64,000 nucleotides of DNA from Bacillota bacterium (GTDB lineage: Bacteria > Bacillota > UBA5301 > JAMCQP01): positions 92,677 to 156,676 of the forward strand of contig JAMCQP010000083.1 of assembly GCA_023381695.1 (NCBI GenBank), read 5' to 3'. A program made the position numbers and the translations under genes. Below the pieces are notes generated by a model that searched no databases, was not told the DNA's origin, and was given only the letters and a program-made list of their open reading frames with translations. Below are positions 8,871 to 17,204 of the stretch, one piece after another (position 1 is the stretch's first letter; the number at the start of each line of letters is the position of its first letter).

Positions 8871-8917
8871 TCCCGGGGATCTGCGGTCCGGCGGATGGGA
8901 ACCACAGATCTCCGGGA
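8871..8917 (+). other. 13-bp intercistronic hairpin between dsrB and dsrC
   Basis: TCCCGGGGATCTG (8871-8883) pairs with CAGATCTCCGGGA (8905-8917); the only non-Watson-Crick pair is a G-U in RNA. The loop is 21 bases. No T-run follows, so it is not a classical terminator. A processing or mRNA-stability hairpin that uncouples dsrC level from dsrAB is the simplest reading. Confidence 0.65.
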
Positions 8918-8973
8918 TAACGGGAATGGAGCAAGGCGGGCTCAGGTACGATCTAAACGGAGGTGCTTCTGCG

Positions 8974-9291
8974 ATGTCTGAAATTAATCTGGCCGGAGTT
9001 GCCGTGCAAATTGACGAGGACGGTTTCATTCAGGACACCGGCAAATGGAATGAGGCCGTGGCCAAGGCCCTGGCGGAAACGGAGGGGATCACCGGATTAT
9101 CCGAGGACCACTGGAAGATCATCAACTACCTGCGAAAATACTACCTGGAATTCGGGATTGCCCCGATGATCAGGAAACTCTGCAAGGAAACAGGCTATGA
9201 CCTCAAGACCATCTATGAGTTGTTCCCGTCCGGACCGGCCAAGGGCGCCTGCAAGATCGCCGGTTTGCCCAAACCCACCGGGTGCGTCTAG
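8974..9291 (+). CDS. dsrC: DsrC, sulfur-carrier protein
   Basis: 105 aa. The flexible C-terminal arm has both conserved cysteines, C93 and C104, separated by ten residues (CKIAGLPKPTGCV), the hallmark of true DsrC that forms the trisulfide with DsrAB, as opposed to TusE-like proteins with one Cys. ATG 8974 is preceded by GGAGG. Placement before a dsrMK pair fits its role as substrate of DsrK. Confidence 0.98.
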   Translation: MSEINLAGVAVQIDEDGFIQDTGKWNEAVAKALAETEGITGLSEDHWKIINYLRKYYLEFGIAPMIRKLCKETGYDLKTIYELFPSGPAKGACKIAGLPKPTGCV

Positions 9292-9314
9292 TATTGCGGC
9301 AGGGAGGGAGAAAG

Positions 9315-9977
9315 TTGGGACTGTGGTTTGTCATCGGAGGCATACTTCCCTATCTGGCACTTCTGGTGGGCGTGGGCGGCCTGATCAGCCGCATTTTGCG
9401 CTGGGCGCGCGCGCCGCAACACCTGCACTGGGAGCTCTTTCCCTACCCGTCCACCCCGGCGGGGCAGACGGGGGAACTCCTGGCGGAGGTCTTCACGCTC
9501 CGGAGTCTGTACAGCTACAACCTGCGGTTCTGGCTGCCATCTCTTACCATGCACTATGGAATCTATCTGGTGATCCTGTGGATGGGGCTATCCGCGCTGG
9601 GGGTGAGGGATACCGCCGTCGCGGGGGCGGCGGGAGGCGTGCTGGCGGTGGCGGGCGCCGCGGCCCTGGTGGTGATTCGTGCCGCCCGCAGGGAAACCCG
9701 GCAAATCACTGCTCCCGTGGAGTACCTGAATCTGGCCCTGGTCATGGCCATCGGCCTTTCCGGGTTGATTACCGGCTGGTTCCTTCAACCGGAAGCTTTC
9801 CGGCGGTATGTGATCGGCCTGGCAAGCTTTTCTCCCGTGTTGCCGGCGGCGGAACAACTGGCGCCCATCCTGTTCCTGGAGGTGTTTCTGCTCTATCTTC
9901 CCTTCAGCCGGATGGCCCATTTTGCCGCCAAGTACTTTACCTATCACAAGGTGAAATGGGGGGAGATGGCCAGGTGA
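9315..9977 (+). CDS. dsrM: DsrM-like cytochrome b, second copy (short form)
   Basis: 220 aa, about five membrane helices, NarI-like, clearly related to DsrM but lacking the long soluble tail seen in the first copy. TTG 9315 follows GGGAGGGAG; an in-frame GTG at 9282 inside dsrC is less likely. It ends in GTGA shared with the dsrK2 start. A stand-alone DsrMK pair is the usual form in Firmicutes and may act independently of DsrJOP. Confidence 0.88.
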   Translation: MGLWFVIGGILPYLALLVGVGGLISRILRWARAPQHLHWELFPYPSTPAGQTGELLAEVFTLRSLYSYNLRFWLPSLTMHYGIYLVILWMGLSALGVRDTAVAGAAGGVLAVAGAAALVVIRAARRETRQITAPVEYLNLALVMAIGLSGLITGWFLQPEAFRRYVIGLASFSPVLPAAEQLAPILFLEVFLLYLPFSRMAHFAAKYFTYHKVKWGEMAR

Positions 9978-11500
9978 GAAAGGTTTTTGACGATTACCGC
10001 GCTCTCTCCGATCAGGCGATCCAGGCCAGGTCCCCCCGGCGGGCGGCTTTTCTGGAGGCCATGGGGAAATCCCTGCGGTCCGGGGAAAACCGGGCTTTCT
10101 GGCTGCCTTACGTGCTTTCCCTGGACATGTGCATGAAATGCGGGACCTGTGCCGAGGTTTGCCCACTGTATCTTTCCAGCGGGCGGAACGCGCTGTACCA
10201 CCCGGTTTACCGCTCCGACATGCTGCGCAAGGTCTACCGGCGGTACTTCACGCTGTCCGGGAAGCTTTTCCCCAAGGTGGTCGGGGCGGAGGATCTTACC
10301 GAGGAAAAGCTGGACGCCATGGCGGAGAACTTTTACCGGTGCACGGTGTGCCGCCGCTGCGCCTATGTGTGCCCGGTGGCCATTGATAACGGCCTCCTGG
10401 CCCGGGAGGGAAGGAAGATCTTTGATGCCATCGGCATTGCACCTGATGAGCTGAAGGAGAAGGGCACCAGGTTGCAGCTGGAGGCGGGGAACGCCACCGG
10501 GGTAAAGACGCCGGCCTTTCGCGACATGGTGGAATTTATGGAAGAAGATCTTCAGGACACCCGGGGATACCAGGTGCAGATCCCCGTGGATAAAAAGGGC
10601 GCCGAGTATCTGGTGATGCATAATACCGGCGATTACCCGGCGTTTTCGGAAACCGTCATGGGGGCCGCGGAGATCTTTCAGGCCGCGGGCGCGGACTGGA
10701 CCGTAAACTCCCCCGACACGGGGATTAACGATGTAGTCAACTACGGGGTCTTTTTCAGCGATACGGAGTTTGAAAAGGTGGCCCGGGCCCAGGTAAGGAC
10801 AGTCCGGGAGCTGGGGGCAAGGGTCCTGGTGATCGGGGAGTGCGGACATGCCTTTGAGGCCATGAAATACCTCATCCAGAGGTTGATCCCTGCCGAGGAA
10901 CGCCCCTTTGAGGTCAAGAGCATCCTGGAGGTCTATGATGAGTGGATCCGGGAAGGCCGAATCGAGCTCGACCCGGCCAAAAACCCCGAGCCGGTGGTCT
11001 ATCACGATTCCTGCAAGGCGGGGCGCCTGGGAGGGTTGTACGAAGAGCCTCGGCGGATCTTGAAGAGCGCCTGTCTGGACCTCCGGGAGATGACGCCCAA
11101 CCGGGAGCTGAGCTACTGCTGCGGCGGCGGCAGTGGGTTTGCCATCATGAGCAAGGGGGACTTCCTGAAGTTTCGCATGGAGACCTACGGCAAGATCAAG
11201 GAAGAGCAGATCAGGCAGACGGGCGCCGGGGTGGTCGCCCTGGCCTGTTCCAACTGCAAGGGGCAGTTCCGCGATATCATCAATTATTATCACCTGCCGG
11301 TGCGCATCGCCGGGATCAGCGAGCTGGTGGCCAATGCCCTGGTACGGGGGAGGGATAGGCGCAGTGAAGGGATTACGTTTGCCCAGGCTGGTGGTGGGAG
11401 CGCCGCACGGGAAGTCCGGGAAGACCACGATCACCGTGGGGTTGTTGCAAGCCCTGCGCGGGAGGGGGATCCCCGTCCAGGCTTTCAAGAAAGGGCCTGA
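9974..11500 (+). CDS. dsrK: DsrK-like HdrD-type iron-sulfur protein, second copy
   Basis: 508 aa as read. Two ferredoxin motifs (CMKCGTCAEVCP; CTVCRRCAYVCP) and a complete CCG domain are present: HDSCKAG, YCCGGGSG, and CSNC. It therefore keeps the Cys in HDSC that the first DsrK has lost. GTG 9974 overlaps the dsrM2 stop. After ISELVANALV, where homologues end, the frame runs on for about 45 residues of low-complexity Gly/Arg sequence inside dsrN, giving a 137-base overlap. A missing G in the G-run 11346-11350 would explain this; one extra G would place TAG at 11356-11358, before dsrN. Confidence 0.88.
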   Translation: MRKVFDDYRALSDQAIQARSPRRAAFLEAMGKSLRSGENRAFWLPYVLSLDMCMKCGTCAEVCPLYLSSGRNALYHPVYRSDMLRKVYRRYFTLSGKLFPKVVGAEDLTEEKLDAMAENFYRCTVCRRCAYVCPVAIDNGLLAREGRKIFDAIGIAPDELKEKGTRLQLEAGNATGVKTPAFRDMVEFMEEDLQDTRGYQVQIPVDKKGAEYLVMHNTGDYPAFSETVMGAAEIFQAAGADWTVNSPDTGINDVVNYGVFFSDTEFEKVARAQVRTVRELGARVLVIGECGHAFEAMKYLIQRLIPAEERPFEVKSILEVYDEWIREGRIELDPAKNPEPVVYHDSCKAGRLGGLYEEPRRILKSACLDLREMTPNRELSYCCGGGSGFAIMSKGDFLKFRMETYGKIKEEQIRQTGAGVVALACSNCKGQFRDIINYYHLPVRIAGISELVANALVRGRDRRSEGITFAQAGGGSAAREVREDHDHRGVVASPAREGDPRPGFQERA

Positions 11501-12785
11501 CTATATCGACCCGTCCTGGCTCGAGCAGGCCAGTCTCCGGCCCTGCCATAACCTGGACTCTTTTCTGATGACGCCGCAATCCATTATCGGCTCGGTGGCA
11601 CGGCACGCCAGGGGCATGGATCTGGCCCTGGTGGAAGGAAACATGGGCCTCTACGATGGTGCCGACCTGGAGGGCAGCGGCAGCACGGCCGAACTGGCCA
11701 GGATTATTCAGGCTCCGGTACTTCTGGTGGTGGACGCCACCAGGATCACCCGCAGCGTGGCGGCGGTGGTCATGGGCTTCCAGGTCTTCGACCCCGGCTT
11801 ACACATCGGGGGCGTGATCCTGAACCGGGTGGCCCGTCCGCGGCACGAGGAGATGCTCCGGCAAAGCATCGAGAAATATTGCGGCATCCCGGTGCTGGGG
11901 GCGGTTCCCCGTTGCCCGGAGATGGTATTGCCCGACCGTCACCTGGGATTGTTGCCGCCCCAGGAGTGGGAGAGCGGCAGGGAATGGGTGGAAGGTGTGG
12001 GGCGGGTGATCTCCAGCCACGTGGATCTGGACGCTCTTTGGCGGCTGGCGGCCAGCGCCGCTCCTCTGGCGGTGCCGGAGGAGGGAGGGCCGCATCCAGC
12101 CGCTGCCCGGGAACATGTGGTCATCGGAGTATTCCGCGACCGGGCCTTCCACTTTTACTACCCGGAGAACCTCGAAGCTCTGGAACATGCCGGCGCCCGC
12201 CTGGTGTTCATCGACTCCCTGGCGGACAAGGAACTGCCCCCCGTGGATGGGCTGTACATCGGTGGGGGATTTCCCGAGGTGATGGCCGCCGGGCTGGAGG
12301 CCAACGTTTCCTTGCGGCGGAGGGTACGGCGGGCGGCGGAATCTGGTCTTCCCGTCTACGCTGAATGTGGTGGGTTGATGTATCTGGGGCGCACCGTGGC
12401 CTGGCAAGGCAAGCAGTACAAGATGGCCGGAGCGCTGCCTCTGGATGTCGTCATGGAAGCCGGACCACAAGGCCACGGATACGTGGCGGCGGAGGTCGTT
12501 GAACCGAATCCCTTCTGGGCTCCCGGCCAGGTGGTGCGCGGCCACGAGTTTCATCACTCCCTGGTCCAGGGGCTGGATGAAACCAGGGTGAAACTCGCGT
12601 TGCGCATCATGCGGGGGCATGGACTCGATGGGCAAAGCGACGGGATCACCTATAAGAATGTGTTTGCCTCCTATCTTCACGTGCACGCCCTGGGAGAACC
12701 TTCGTGGGCGGAGGCGTTTGTCAGGGCGGCTTCCGAGGTAAAGGAGGTGAGTGAGGGAAAAAGCATGGCAAGGATGGAGGGTTAA
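11364..12785 (+). CDS. dsrN: DsrN, siroheme amidase (cobyrinate a,c-diamide synthase family)
   Basis: 473 aa. N-terminal ATPase domain with the P-loop GAPHGKSGKTT and GPDYIDP; C-terminal class-I glutamine amidotransferase domain with nucleophile Cys in YAECGGLMYLG and the GHEFHHS segment. CbiA-like proteins in dsr loci are DsrN, which amidates siroheme to siroamide for DsrAB. GTG 11364 has GGGGGAGG upstream. The P-loop is so close to the N-terminus that a later start is excluded, so the overlap with dsrK2 is real as sequenced. A cobalamin role is possible but no cobalamin genes are nearby. Confidence 0.88.
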   Translation: MKGLRLPRLVVGAPHGKSGKTTITVGLLQALRGRGIPVQAFKKGPDYIDPSWLEQASLRPCHNLDSFLMTPQSIIGSVARHARGMDLALVEGNMGLYDGADLEGSGSTAELARIIQAPVLLVVDATRITRSVAAVVMGFQVFDPGLHIGGVILNRVARPRHEEMLRQSIEKYCGIPVLGAVPRCPEMVLPDRHLGLLPPQEWESGREWVEGVGRVISSHVDLDALWRLAASAAPLAVPEEGGPHPAAAREHVVIGVFRDRAFHFYYPENLEALEHAGARLVFIDSLADKELPPVDGLYIGGGFPEVMAAGLEANVSLRRRVRRAAESGLPVYAECGGLMYLGRTVAWQGKQYKMAGALPLDVVMEAGPQGHGYVAAEVVEPNPFWAPGQVVRGHEFHHSLVQGLDETRVKLALRIMRGHGLDGQSDGITYKNVFASYLHVHALGEPSWAEAFVRAASEVKEVSEGKSMARMEG

Positions 12786-12825
12786 CCGCAGGCCAATTGA
12801 GCCAAAACCAAAAGGAGGGCTAAAC

Positions 12826-14166
12826 GTGAGTCAAACTAGCGTACAACCATCTGTAGCCCAGCCGGTCAAAAAGCGCAGCTGGCTCCTGACCAGCGAGGAC
12901 TGGTGGGCGGTTTACCTGGGACTGTTTCTATTAGTCTTAGCCTACGTCGCCTTTTCGCTCCAAGCGCCTCTGGACCTGATAAAAGGAGCGGTGCCGCAGG
13001 AATGGCCTCAGAACCCCTTGTTGCCCGGGTTGGCCAGCCATATCGGGAACTATGTCTTCGTTTACTTGTTGTTGCTGGTGTTGACCTCGATCGGGGTGCG
13101 GACGATGGGGGGCAAGTTGAGCCATTACATCGCCGGGTTCACCCTCCTGTTCATCGGGGGGCTGCTGATCCTGATCCTGGGGAGCCAGCAGACGATCAAG
13201 AAGTATGGGATGGAGTATCCTTTCTGGTCGCTGATCATCGGGTTGATCATCGGCAACCTGGGGAAGATGCCGGCCTGGTTCAAGGTATCGGCGGGCCGCA
13301 CCGAGTTCTACATCAAGATGGGCATTATCCTCCTGGGGGCCAACCTGCCGTTCACGGTCATCGTCACCGGCGGCGCGTGGGGGTTCCTGGAAGCGCTGAT
13401 CATCGTGGCGGTTGGTTTCACGGTGGCGTTCGTGATCGCCAGGAGGCTTGGTTTTGACAACAAGTTTGCGGCGGTGCTGGGCGCCGGCGCATCGGTCTGC
13501 GGCGTGTCGGCCGCCATCGCCGTGGGCAGCAGCGTCAAGGCGAAGGAAAAAGATGTGGGTTACGTGATCTCCCTGGTGGTCCTCTACGCCCTGGTGCTGA
13601 TCTTCCTGCTTCCCATTCTGGGCCGTGCCCTCGGCCTGAATCCGGTGGTTACCGGCGCCTGGATCGGCGGGTCGGAACTGGCGGATGCGGCGGGGTTGGC
13701 CGCGGCGGCCATGGTCGGCGAAAAGGCGGTGCAGGTCTTCTCCCTGGTGAAGCTGAACCGCGACGTGATGATTGCCTTCCTGGCCTTCATCTTTGCCACG
13801 GTGTCCATCACCCGGTGGGAGAGAGGAGAGGGCGGAAAACGGCCCGGCGCCGTGGTGATCTGGGAGCGTTTCCCCAAGTTCGTCATTGCCTTCGTGCTCG
13901 CCTCCATCTTCGCCACCTACCTGGTGGTGCAGTTTACCAAGCCGGTGGTCGACGCGCACATCATCGGGGTGATGAACGCCCTGCGCACCTGGTTGTTTAC
14001 CATCACTTTCCTGTGCATCGGGCTGAACACCAAGATCACCGACGTTCGCGCCATGGGCAGCAAACCCATTATCGCCTTTACCACCGTGGTGGTGGTGAAC
14101 GTGATCGTGGGCTTTATTCTGGCCAACCTGTTCTTCGGCGGGATCATCGCCTCGCCGTTGAAGTAG
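12826..14166 (+). CDS. YeiH/UPF0324-family membrane transporter (putative sulfur oxyanion exporter)
   Basis: 446 aa, about ten or more membrane helices; the core GILLLGANLPF-like stretch and GAGASVCGVSAAIAVGSSVKA identify the PF03601 (YeiH) family, commonly labelled putative sulfate exporter. GTG 12826 follows AAAGGAGGG. Being last in the dsr cluster, a role in moving sulfite or a related anion is plausible, but the substrate of this family is not firmly established. A 100-residue N-terminal part with extra helices precedes the core. Confidence 0.8.
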   Translation: MSQTSVQPSVAQPVKKRSWLLTSEDWWAVYLGLFLLVLAYVAFSLQAPLDLIKGAVPQEWPQNPLLPGLASHIGNYVFVYLLLLVLTSIGVRTMGGKLSHYIAGFTLLFIGGLLILILGSQQTIKKYGMEYPFWSLIIGLIIGNLGKMPAWFKVSAGRTEFYIKMGIILLGANLPFTVIVTGGAWGFLEALIIVAVGFTVAFVIARRLGFDNKFAAVLGAGASVCGVSAAIAVGSSVKAKEKDVGYVISLVVLYALVLIFLLPILGRALGLNPVVTGAWIGGSELADAAGLAAAAMVGEKAVQVFSLVKLNRDVMIAFLAFIFATVSITRWERGEGGKRPGAVVIWERFPKFVIAFVLASIFATYLVVQFTKPVVDAHIIGVMNALRTWLFTITFLCIGLNTKITDVRAMGSKPIIAFTTVVVVNVIVGFILANLFFGGIIASPLK

Positions 14167-14189
14167 ACTCCTGCTCTTCACATGCGTAC

Positions 14190-14225
14190 GGCCGCCCGCC
14201 ACGTGCTTTTGCCGCGCGGGCGGCC
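14190..14225 (+). terminator. GC-rich hairpin after the dsr cluster
   Basis: GGCCGCCCGC (14190-14199) is complementary to GCGGGCGGCC (14216-14225) with a 16-base loop. It lies 24 bases after the YeiH stop. Only ACATTT follows, so it is at best a weak intrinsic terminator or an mRNA 3'-end stabiliser. Confidence 0.5.
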
Positions 14226-14308
14226 ACATTTGACAGGAGGTCGAGGCGCCGCGGAGCCCATGGAGGGGCGGGAGCGGTGCATTTTTTCCGCTTTGGGGGT
14301 GGCGAAGG

Positions 14309-15151
14309 TTGCGGGATGTGCGCATCGCCGTTGTCCAGATGCAGGCAAGGGCCGGAATGACCCGGAAAAATTTGGATAAGATAGAACATTTCACCCAGGA
14401 AGCCAGGCAGAAGAAAGTCGATCTAATTTGCTTTCCTGAACTGTGCATTCACGGATACGACATGAACAAAGCCTTAAGCGGCGCTGAGCCTATTGAGCCC
14501 ATTCCCGGGGAAAGCGCGCTGGCCGTGAGCGAGATGGCCCGCAGGGCCGGGATGGTTGTTCTGGCGGGCATGGCGGAAAAGGCGGACCAGGGCAACCCCT
14601 TTATTACCCAACTGGTTGCGTTTCCGGACGGAACCCTGCAAAAGTACCGTAAAACTCACCTGGGCCGGTATGAACAACCCTATTTTGCCGCCGGAGATGA
14701 GTTCCCCTTCTTTATTACCGATCAAGCCAGGTTCGGGATTCAAATCTGCTGGGAGTCGCATTTCCCGGAAGTAACCACGATCCTCGCACTGAAAGGCGGT
14801 GAAATCATTTTTGCGCCCCATGCTTCACCGTCTGCTGCCACAGACAGAAGAGATCTGTGGATAAAATACCTGTGCGCCCGAGCATATGACAACACGGTGT
14901 TCGTGGCGGCCTGCAACCTGTTTGGGGACAATGGAACCTCGCAGGACTTCGGCGGCGGTGCCATGGTGATTGATCCGAAAGGCAATATCCTTGCGGAGGC
15001 CTTTAACGGTAAAGAAGAGATGCTGGTGGTGGACCTGGATTCCCGGCTCATCAATACGATCCGCTGCCAGGAAGGAAGGTCCATGCGCGACACCTTCTAC
15101 CTGAGAGCCAGAAGACCCGAACTGTATGGAGACTTATGGCAACTCCGCTAG
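14309..15151 (+). CDS. Carbon-nitrogen hydrolase (nitrilase superfamily)
   Basis: 280 aa with the full Glu-Lys-Cys triad: E44 (CFPEL), K115 (YRKTHLG) and C147 (QICWESHFPE). This is an amidase/carbamoylase-type member (N-carbamoyl-amino-acid amidohydrolase or omega-amidase like); the exact amide is not readable. TTG 14309 is the longest start; GTG 14318 with GAAGG upstream is equally possible. It converges with the amide/peptide block on the other strand, so both may serve nitrogenous substrates. Confidence 0.85.
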   Translation: MRDVRIAVVQMQARAGMTRKNLDKIEHFTQEARQKKVDLICFPELCIHGYDMNKALSGAEPIEPIPGESALAVSEMARRAGMVVLAGMAEKADQGNPFITQLVAFPDGTLQKYRKTHLGRYEQPYFAAGDEFPFFITDQARFGIQICWESHFPEVTTILALKGGEIIFAPHASPSAATDRRDLWIKYLCARAYDNTVFVAACNLFGDNGTSQDFGGGAMVIDPKGNILAEAFNGKEEMLVVDLDSRLINTIRCQEGRSMRDTFYLRARRPELYGDLWQLR

Positions 15152-15277
15152 ATGTTTCCGATCACCATATTATTGGGTGCGCGATGTAACCTTTGACGAG
15201 ATCGTTCCCAAGTTCGTACCGGAGCGGGTCCACGGACCTTGGCCACCTTGCGGAATCTGGCAATCAGCTTGTTTCGC

Positions 15278-16207
15278 TTAATATCTCGAATCCAGCGCGT
15301 CCCGGAGCCCGTCGCCCAGGAAGTTGTAAGCCAAGACGACCAGGGTGACTCCCATTCCCGGGAGAACTGCCAACATGGGAGCCGTCCAGACATACTGTTG
15401 CGCATTTTGGAGCATGTTCCCCCAACTTGGCGTGGGAGGCTGAATGCCGAGACCAAGGTAACTGATGGCGCTCTCCGTCAGGATGGACCAGGCGATACCC
15501 AGGGTGGCCGAAACGATGACCGAGGGGTACGTCTGGGGCAGGATATGCCGAACGAGGGTCCTAAACGGTGACGCACCCGTGGCCACCGAGGCTTCGACAA
15601 ACTCGTAAGCCTTCCACTTGAGGGTTTCGCCGTACACCACCCGGGCCACCTGCATCCAGGAGGAAAAGCCGATCACCAGTACCACCATGAGTGGGCTTTT
15701 GCCCAGGACGGTGAGGGCTACCAGGACAAAAAAGAGGTTCGGAATGGCCATCATAGCGTCGGTCAGGCGCATCAAGAGGACATCGGTCACGCCCCCGAAA
15801 AAGGCGGCGCTGGTGCCAATGATGACGCCAAGGATGACCGAGAAAGCCATGGAGGCGAACCCTACGGCCAACGTTACCCGCCCGCCGTAAAGCATCCGGC
15901 TCAACTCGTCCCGGCCGAGATCATCGACACCCAGTGGGTGGGTCAAACTCCAGCCGGACAGGGCAACGGCGGGGTTCATGCTCTCCGGCGGAACCCTCCA
16001 AAACAGTGGACCGGCGAAGACGATGAGGTGGAGCAGGATCAGGAAACAGAGCGACACAAAAGCCAGTTTATTCTTACCCAGCCTAGCCAATACTCCGCGT
16101 CGGGTGGAACCACCTGGAATTGGCCCGTAACCTTCTCCACCTGGCCTAACGATTTCGAGTTGCCCTTCGCTCAGCACCTCGAAGGCGGTTTCGATTGACT
16201 GTGTCAT
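15278..16207 (-). CDS. Dipeptide/oligopeptide ABC transporter permease (DppC type), system 2
   Basis: 309 aa, six helices after a long cytoplasmic N-terminus, with the EAA-type loop (EASVATGASPFRTLVRHILP). OppC/DppC family inner-membrane permease. AGGGAGGG precedes ATG 16207. It is the last gene of a long minus-strand block and partners the permease at 16219-17202 and the binding protein at 17205-18875. No ATP-binding subunits are encoded beside it. Confidence 0.92.
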   Translation of the reverse strand: MTQSIETAFEVLSEGQLEIVRPGGEGYGPIPGGSTRRGVLARLGKNKLAFVSLCFLILLHLIVFAGPLFWRVPPESMNPAVALSGWSLTHPLGVDDLGRDELSRMLYGGRVTLAVGFASMAFSVILGVIIGTSAAFFGGVTDVLLMRLTDAMMAIPNLFFVLVALTVLGKSPLMVVLVIGFSSWMQVARVVYGETLKWKAYEFVEASVATGASPFRTLVRHILPQTYPSVIVSATLGIAWSILTESAISYLGLGIQPPTPSWGNMLQNAQQYVWTAPMLAVLPGMGVTLVVLAYNFLGDGLRDALDSRY

Positions 16208-16218
16208 ACTGCCCTCCC

Positions 16219-17202
16219 TCAGGTCATCCGGATCCGGGGATCGATCCGGGAGTAGACCACATCAACCAAGAGGTTAGTCAAGACGACGATGATGGTCACT
16301 ACCACGGTCACGCCCATCGCCAGCGGATAGTCGCGTCCGTTGGCGGATTCTACCACCAGTTGGCCCATTCCCGGCCAGCCAAAGACCGCTTCGGTGATCA
16401 CGGCTCCTCCCATCAGTCGGGGGACCATCACGCCGATCATCGAGACTACCGGGATCAAAGCGTTGCGCAGTGCATGCCGGTAAATAACTCCCAATCCGGA
16501 AACCCCTTTGGCCCGGGCCGTGCGTACGAAGTCTTGAAAGATCACCTCGAGCATGGCCGAACGTGTGAAACGCACGATGTTGGGCAAGGTGGTGGTCGAC
16601 AGGACCAAAACGGGCATGATCAGATGAGAAACCCGGTCCGCCAGGTCGAAACCGTTACCTCCGGCTGCTATCCCGGATGAAGGCAGCCAATGGAGGTTGA
16701 CAGAAAACAGGAGGATCAGCATGATCCCCAGCCAAAACGCCGGCACTGAGAGGCCTACCACGCTTAAGAATCCGGCCGCGTAATCCAGAAGGCTGTTGCG
16801 GTGCACAGCCGAGACGACGCCAAGGACAATTCCGGCGGTCACGGAAACGATCATCGTGCAAAGGGTGAGAAGTGCCGTGAAGGGGAACCGCTCGGCGATC
16901 CGCTTGACGACCGGCTGACTGGTCGCAAGGGAAGTGCCCAGGTTCCCGGTAACGGCCCCGGCCAACCATTGGACATATCTGACGGCCACCGGCTTGTCTA
17001 ACCCCATCCGGGCCAAAATAGCCTCCCGTTCGGCTTGAGTGGCTTCTATTCTCATCACCGCGGACGGGCCACCCGGGGCCAGGTTGACTAGAAAGAAAGT
17101 AATTAACGTGACGATCAGGATAACGATCAGGCTCTGGGCCAGCCGTTGGACGACGAAGCGAAGAATAGCTACCCCCTCCTTTGCGATGGTTTCAGGATAC
17201 AT
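16219..17202 (-). CDS. Dipeptide/oligopeptide ABC transporter permease (DppB type), system 2
   Basis: 327 aa, six helices, DppB/OppB family (DFVRTARAKGVSGLGVIYRHALRNA-type loop, GWPGMGQLVVESANGRDYPL). ATG 17202 lies two bases after the stop of the binding-protein gene and has little Shine-Dalgarno support; a strong AAAGGAGGGGG lies some 25 bases inside the frame, so the true start may be a nearby rare codon giving an N-terminus close to ILRFVVQR. Confidence 0.92.
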   Translation of the reverse strand: MYPETIAKEGVAILRFVVQRLAQSLIVILIVTLITFFLVNLAPGGPSAVMRIEATQAEREAILARMGLDKPVAVRYVQWLAGAVTGNLGTSLATSQPVVKRIAERFPFTALLTLCTMIVSVTAGIVLGVVSAVHRNSLLDYAAGFLSVVGLSVPAFWLGIMLILLFSVNLHWLPSSGIAAGGNGFDLADRVSHLIMPVLVLSTTTLPNIVRFTRSAMLEVIFQDFVRTARAKGVSGLGVIYRHALRNALIPVVSMIGVMVPRLMGGAVITEAVFGWPGMGQLVVESANGRDYPLAMGVTVVVTIIVVLTNLLVDVVYSRIDPRIRMT

Positions 17203-17204
17203 CC

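Noticed and set aside
9197..9973. Upstream extension of the dsrK2 frame through dsrC and dsrM2
   Set aside because: The frame is open only by composition; GTG 9974 overlapping the dsrM2 stop gives the family N-terminus.
14230..14260. TTGACA before the nitrilase-type gene as a promoter
   Set aside because: No -10-like hexamer at 16-18 bases.
12937..14448. 503-codon minus-strand open frame opposite the YeiH gene
   Set aside because: Rich in His, Gln, Asp and Gly, typical of an antisense shadow of a membrane protein.
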